Source: Paracoccus aminovorans (GTDB lineage Bacteria > Pseudomonadota > Alphaproteobacteria > Rhodobacterales > Rhodobacteraceae). From it: DNA of 64,000 bases. Positions 60,228 through 64,000 of the stretch are shown in pieces. The position numbers and the translations under genes were made by a program. Where the stretch lies: NCBI RefSeq assembly GCF_900005615.1, contig NZ_LN832559.1:526837-590836 (forward strand), written 5' to 3'. The notes beneath the pieces are model-generated. The model had not been told where the DNA came from. It did no database searches and was given only the letters and a program-made list of their open reading frames with translations. How positions within the stretch are numbered: the stretch's first letter is position 1; the number at the start of each line of letters is the position of its first letter.

Positions 60228-60767
60228 ATGGCAAAGCGTTGGTATTCGGTCAGCGTCCTGTCGAACTTTGAAAAGAAGGTCGCCGAGGCGATTCGTCAGG
60301 CCGTCGCCGAGAAGGGTCTCGAGGACGAGATCGACGAGGTCCTGGTCCCGACCGAGGAAGTGATCGAGATCCGCCGCGGCAAGAAGGTCACCTCCGAGCG
60401 CCGCTTCATGCCCGGCTATGTGCTGGTGCGGATGGAGCTTTCGGACCGGACCTATCACCTGGTGAACTCGATCAACCGCGTCACCGGCTTCCTGGGCGCC
60501 CAGGGCAAGCCGCAGCCGATGCGCGACGACGAGGTGAACGGCATCCTGCATCGCACCGGCGAGGGCGGGGCCGAGGTCGCGCCGCGCAACCTGATCCGCT
60601 TCGACGTGGGCGAAAAGGTGAATGTGACCGACGGGCCCTTCGAGGGCTTCTCGGGCATGGTCGAGGAGGTGGATGAGGTCTCGAACCGCATCAAGGTCAC
60701 CGTCTCGATCTTCGGCCGGCCGACGCCGGTCGAGCTGGAATTCACGCAGGTCGCCAAGACCGCGTGA
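60228..60767 (+). CDS. nusG: Transcription elongation/antitermination factor NusG
   Basis: A 179-residue protein linking RNA polymerase to ribosome or Rho. The NGN domain starts AKRWYSVSVLSNFEKKVAEA; MPGYVLVRMEL and VTGFLG follow. The KOW domain is VGEKVNVTDGPFEGFSGMVE. The start is set by the family N-terminus; the open frame upstream (through the secE gap) is not coding. Confidence 0.96.
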   Translation: MAKRWYSVSVLSNFEKKVAEAIRQAVAEKGLEDEIDEVLVPTEEVIEIRRGKKVTSERRFMPGYVLVRMELSDRTYHLVNSINRVTGFLGAQGKPQPMRDDEVNGILHRTGEGGAEVAPRNLIRFDVGEKVNVTDGPFEGFSGMVEEVDEVSNRIKVTVSIFGRPTPVELEFTQVAKTA

Positions 60768-60864
60768 TCGTCGCGGGAGGCTGCGCCGCCGGGAATGGAC
60801 CGGGGGCAAGGCCGTACCGCTAAGTCGGCCCGCCTGGCGGGCGTGATGATAAGGAGAGGGCCAG

Positions 60865-61317
60865 ATGGCCAAGAAAGTCGTCGGCAGCCTGAAGCTGCAA
60901 ATCAAGGCCGGTCAGGCCAACCCGTCCCCGCCCGTCGGCCCGGCCCTGGGTCAGCGCGGCATCAACATCATGGAATTCTGCAAGGCGTTCAATGCCCGCA
61001 CGCAGGAAATGGAACAGGGCTCGCCCGTTCCGGTCGTGATCACCTATTACGCCGACAAGTCCTTCACCTTCGAGACCAAGACCGCGCCGGCCTCGTTCCT
61101 GCTGAAGAAGGCCGCCGGCCTGAAGCCGGTCGGCAAGCGCAACCGCGCCAGGGGTTCGGAAAAGCCCGGCCGTGCGGTTGCCGGCACCGTGACCGTCAAG
61201 CAGGTGCGCGAGATCGCCGAAGCCAAGATGAAAGACCTGTCCGCGAACGACGTCGAAGCCGCGATGCAGATCATCCTCGGCTCGGCCCGTTCCATCGGCA
61301 TCGAGGTGAAAGGCTAA
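60865..61317 (+). CDS. rplK: 50S ribosomal protein L11
   Basis: Binds the GTPase-associated centre of 23S rRNA; 150 residues. [20 protein letters not shown] is the Pro-rich switch and [18 protein letters not shown] the C-terminal rRNA-binding part. AAGGAGAGG precedes the ATG. Confidence 0.97.
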   Translation: MAKKVVGSLKLQIKAGQANPSPPVGPALGQRGINIMEFCKAFNARTQEMEQGSPVPVVITYYADKSFTFETKTAPASFLLKKAAGLKPVGKRNRARGSEKPGRAVAGTVTVKQVREIAEAKMKDLSANDVEAAMQIILGSARSIGIEVKG

Positions 61318-61320
61318 GTC

Positions 61321-62019
61321 ATGGCTAAGATTTCCAAGAACAAAGCCGCCGCCCGCGCCGCCTTCGACGGCAAGTCGAACCTGTCGGTCGAGGATGCCGT
61401 GGCGCTGGTGAAAGCCAACACCAAGGCGAAATTCGACGAGACCGTCGAGATCGCGATGAACCTGGGCGTCGATCCGCGCCACGCCGACCAGATGGTCCGC
61501 GGCGTCGTGACCCTGCCCAACGGCACCGGCAAGCACGTCCGCGTCGCCGTCTTCGCCCGTGGTCCCAAGGCCGACGAAGCCAAGGCCGCTGGTGCCGAGA
61601 TCGTCGGTGCGGAAGACCTGATGGAAACCATCCAGTCGGGCAAGATCGAATTCGATCGCTGCATCGCCACCCCGGACATGATGCCGCTCGTCGGCCGTCT
61701 GGGCAAGATCCTGGGCCCGCGCAACCTGATGCCGAACCCCAAGGTCGGCACCGTGACCATGGACGTGAAATCGGCCGTGGAAGCAGCCAAGGGCGGTGAA
61801 GTCCAGTTCAAGGCCGAGAAGGCGGGCGTGGTCCACGCCGGCGTCGGCAAGGCCTCGTTCGACGCCGCCAAGCTGGCCGAGAACATCCGCGCCTTCGTCG
61901 ATGCGGTGACCCGGGCGAAGCCCTCGGGCGCGAAGGGCACCTATGTGAAGAAAGTCTCGATCAGCTCGACCATGGGTCCGGGCGTGTCGCTGGACCTGTC
62001 TTCGACCGCCGCGCAGTAA
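61321..62019 (+). CDS. rplA: 50S ribosomal protein L1
   Basis: L1-stalk protein of 232 residues; in other bacteria it also represses its own L11-L1 m[23 protein letters not shown] and [20 protein letters not shown] are conserved. It begins 3 bases after rplK. Confidence 0.97.
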   Translation: MAKISKNKAAARAAFDGKSNLSVEDAVALVKANTKAKFDETVEIAMNLGVDPRHADQMVRGVVTLPNGTGKHVRVAVFARGPKADEAKAAGAEIVGAEDLMETIQSGKIEFDRCIATPDMMPLVGRLGKILGPRNLMPNPKVGTVTMDVKSAVEAAKGGEVQFKAEKAGVVHAGVGKASFDAAKLAENIRAFVDAVTRAKPSGAKGTYVKKVSISSTMGPGVSLDLSSTAAQ

Positions 62020-62265
62020 GCGGCAAGAATTTCGCCGGCGTCCTTCGACGGGGGCCGACGGATGGCGGGGCAGCGATGCTCCGTCCTGTCCGAGACGGAG
62101 GGTGCGGGGCCTGCCCCGCTTAATCGTCCTTCCTGAGATGGGATCAAGACCATTTTCCGAGGGTTTCTTCGGGGGATCTTGGACCGTCACGGACCCATTC
62201 CTGCCGCTGTTCTGGCGGCAGGGAAGTGAGAGCCGGGGGGAAACCCCCATACTTGGAGTGAAACC
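62020..62265 (+). promoter_or_regulatory. L10 leader region of rplJL
   Basis: The 246-base gap before rplJ holds several stems, including CTGCCGC/GCGGCAG (about 62203-62224) and GGGGG/CCCCC (62235-62248) directly before the TTGGAG ribosome site. In many bacteria this leader binds L10-L7/L12 to repress translation. The class is inferred from position and structure; I have not fitted the consensus. Confidence 0.5.
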
Positions 62266-62781
62266 GTGGATAGAGCGCAGAAAGAGCAATTGGTCGAGGA
62301 ACTCGGCCAGATCTTTGAAGCCTCTGGCGTCGTGGTGGTTGCCCGCTACGAGGGGATGACGGTTGCCGAAATGCAGGACCTGCGCGCGCAGATGCGCGAA
62401 GCTGGCGGGTCCGTTCGCGTTGCCAAGAACAGGCTCGCCAAGATCGCCCTGGATGGAAAGCCTTGCGCCAGCATCGCCGACTATCTGACGGGCATGACCG
62501 TGCTCGCCTTTTCCGACGATCCCGTGGCTGCTGCCAAGGTCGCGGACAAATACGCCAAGGGGAACGACAAGTTCGTGATCCTGGGCGGTGCGATGGGCGA
62601 CACGGCGCTTGACCCGGCCGGTGTGAAAGCCGTGGCCCAGATGCCGTCGCGCGAGGAGCTTATCGCTTCGATCGTGTCCTGCATCGGTGCCCCTGCTGCG
62701 AACATCGCGGGCGCGATCGGCGCACCTGCTTCCAACATCGCGGGCATCCTTACGACTCTGGAAGAGCGCGAGGCCGCTTGA
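62266..62781 (+). CDS. rplJ: 50S ribosomal protein L10
   Basis: Stalk base protein of 171 residues that carries the L7/L12 dimers. Start is GTG at 62266 with TTGGAG 7 bases upstream, giving [32 protein letters not shown] is the rRNA-binding pattern; the C-terminal helix ([20 protein letters not shown]) binds L7/L12. Confidence 0.96.
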   Translation: MDRAQKEQLVEELGQIFEASGVVVVARYEGMTVAEMQDLRAQMREAGGSVRVAKNRLAKIALDGKPCASIADYLTGMTVLAFSDDPVAAAKVADKYAKGNDKFVILGGAMGDTALDPAGVKAVAQMPSREELIASIVSCIGAPAANIAGAIGAPASNIAGILTTLEEREAA

Positions 62782-62847
62782 GGCAATCCCGTCCCGTCGT
62801 GGGGTTGAAACCCCGACGTTGGAACACTTAATGGAAAGAACGGAAAA

Positions 62848-63219
62848 ATGGCTGACCTGAAAAAACTCGCCGAAGAAATCGTGGGCCTGACCCTGCTGGA
62901 AGCCCAGGAACTGAAGACCATCCTGAAAGACGAATACGGCATCGAGCCGGCCGCCGGTGGCGCCGTCATGGTTGCCGGCCCGGCCGCGGCCGCCGAAGCC
63001 GTCGAAGAGAAGACCGAATTCGACGTCGTCCTGACCGACGCCGGCGCCAACAAGATCAACGTGATCAAGGAAGTGCGCGCGATCACCGGCCTGGGCCTGA
63101 AAGAAGCCAAGGACCTGGTGGAAGCCGGCGGCAAGGTCAAGGAAGGCGCCTCGAAAGGCGACGCCGAAGAAATGAAGAAAAAGCTCGAAGCGGCTGGCGC
63201 CAAGGTCGAGCTGAAGTAA
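62848..63219 (+). CDS. rplL: 50S ribosomal protein L7/L12
   Basis: Acidic stalk protein of 123 residues that recruits translation GTPases. N-terminal dimer helix [20 protein letters not shown], Ala-rich hinge, then globular [20 protein letters not shown]. Last gene before the rpoB spacer. Confidence 0.97.
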   Translation: MADLKKLAEEIVGLTLLEAQELKTILKDEYGIEPAAGGAVMVAGPAAAAEAVEEKTEFDVVLTDAGANKINVIKEVRAITGLGLKEAKDLVEAGGKVKEGASKGDAEEMKKKLEAAGAKVELK

Positions 63220-63267
63220 TCGGGCCTGCACCGGATGGTGCGCGCCGATTGATTTCGGAAGAAAATG

Positions 63268-63297
63268 GCAGGGTCCGGGGGTTCTCCCGGTCCCTGC
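63268..63297 (+). terminator. Attenuator-like hairpin between rplL and rpoB
   Basis: Twelve-base arms GCAGGGTCCGGG/CCCGGTCCCTGC (one T-T mismatch) with a 6-base loop and no T-run. In E. coli the same gap holds a partial terminator and RNase III site; a similar role is inferred. Confidence 0.55.
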
Positions 63298-63485
63298 CGA
63301 ACCTGTCTTGAAGGACGGTTTTCGGCCGCGGGCCATGACCAGACCTTCCTTCAGGGCATGTTCGGGGTTCGGGAGCGGCGCGGTGGGACGCGCGGCACGA
63401 ATTGGACCCCGCCCCTCATTCGCCGCCTCGCGCCGGTCGGGCCCCGACGACCGCCGCAAGCGAAAGACGAAAGGTAAGACCCTCT

Positions 63486-64000
63486 ATGGCGCAAGCTTAT
63501 GTCGGCCAGAAACGCATCCGGCGTTACTATGGCAATATCCGCGAAGTTCTGGAGATGCCGAACCTGATCGAGGTTCAGAAATCCTCCTATGACCTGTTCC
63601 TGCGGTCGGGCGAGGCCGAGGGCCACCAGGACGGCGAAGGCATCCAGGGCGTGTTCCAGTCGGTGTTCCCGATCAAGGACTTCAACGAGACCGCGACGCT
63701 GGAGTTCGTGAAATACGAACTGGAACGCCCGAAATACGACGTGGACGAGTGCCAGGCCCGCGACATGACCTATGCCGCGCCGTTGAAGGTGACGCTGCGC
63801 CTGATCGTGTTCGATGTCGAAGAGAACACCGGCGCCAAGTCGGTCAAGGACATCAAGGAACAGGACGTCTACATGGGCGACATGCCCCTGATGACGCAGA
63901 ACGGCACCTTCATCGTGAACGGCACCGAGCGCGTCGTGGTGTCGCAGATGCACCGCTCGCCCGGCGTGTTCTTCGATCACGACCGCGGCAAGACGCACAG
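63486..64000 (+). CDS. rpoB: RNA polymerase beta subunit, N-terminal part
   Basis: Runs off the window after about 171 codons. [20 protein letters not shown] opens the protein; [20 protein letters not shown] and [19 protein letters not shown] are core beta motifs. AAAGG lies about 11 bases before the ATG. Confidence 0.97.
   Translation, partial: MAQAYVGQKRIRRYYGNIREVLEMPNLIEVQKSSYDLFLRSGEAEGHQDGEGIQGVFQSVFPIKDFNETATLEFVKYELERPKYDVDECQARDMTYAAPLKVTLRLIVFDVEENTGAKSVKDIKEQDVYMGDMPLMTQNGTFIVNGTERVVVSQMHRSPGVFFDHDRGKTH

Noticed and set aside
60828-60842. GCCCGCC/GGCGGGC dyad before rplK as a terminator
   Set aside because: Loop too small for the full stem and no T-run; likely a minor leader structure.

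Overview
The window is a GC-rich stretch of chromosome from an alphaproteobacterium of the Rhodobacterales, most likely Paracoccus or a close relative. I infer this from the operon types (cysIH-DUF934-fpr, ybgC-tolQRAB-pal-cpoB-tilS-ftsH, fused pha/mrpAB, ruvCA-htpX-ruvB, tuf ... secE-nusG-rplKAJL-rpoB), from the IS481- and IS630-type remnants, and from a dispersed hairpin-plus-GATATTT intergenic element. No rRNA, CRISPR array, prophage or plasmid backbone is visible. There is one tRNA (Trp).

Layout. 0-2.7 kb: end of the assimilatory sulfur operon (cysI, cysH, DUF934, fpr). 2.8-9.8 kb: topA, ggt, a convergent DUF488 gene, the 3-oxoacid CoA-transferase pair scoAB, and an unrecognised gene framed by inverted copies of the intergenic element. 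9.9-19.2 kb: one long Tol-Pal cell-envelope operon ending in tilS and ftsH with a strong terminator, followed by a possible 26-residue membrane peptide and chorismate mutase. 19.8-21.1 kb: a scrambled island, where a decayed IS481 transposase is interrupted by an internal piece of a zinc alcohol dehydrogenase. 21.3-24.4 kb (minus): ruvC-ruvA-htpX-ruvB. 24.5-30.3 kb: a Na+/H+ antiporter (mrp/pha) operon with a nonsense codon, three frameshifts and no recognisable mrpC. 30.3-40.7 kb: dapA, a lytic transglycosylase, a DMT exporter, an inositol-phosphatase-type suhB, an EmrAB-like efflux pair, a patatin phospholipase and a CBS/CorC membrane protein. 40.8-41.7 kb: an IS630 remnant, then oxyR. 42.9-47.8 kb (minus): iron uptake (siderophore-interacting flavoprotein, exbB-exbD-tonB) and a class V aminotransferase broken by a stop codon. 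48.0-52.4 kb: ABC exporter, ygfZ, dinB and a DUF533 gene. 52.6-64 kb: tuf, then an accessory insert (two VOC proteins, a GFA protein, a CatB-like acetyltransferase, an ABC exporter), then tRNA-Trp, a sulfotransferase-like gene, secE, nusG, rplK, rplA, rplJ, rplL and the start of rpoB.

How it fits together. Most of the window is housekeeping: sulfate reduction with its own ferredoxin reductase, the complete Tol-Pal machine, Holliday-junction processing, TonB energisation, and the start of the ribosomal protein/RNA polymerase operon. Signs of recent change are concentrated in a few places: the mrp operon, the aminotransferase, the two transposase remnants and the tuf-secE insert. The most interesting non-coding signal is the repeated intergenic element. 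It has a GC hairpin, then ACCCC(C)G, then GRTATTT and ACACAAAAGAA, and it occurs at least eight times, usually just after a stop codon. I did not find a clearly new multigene system.
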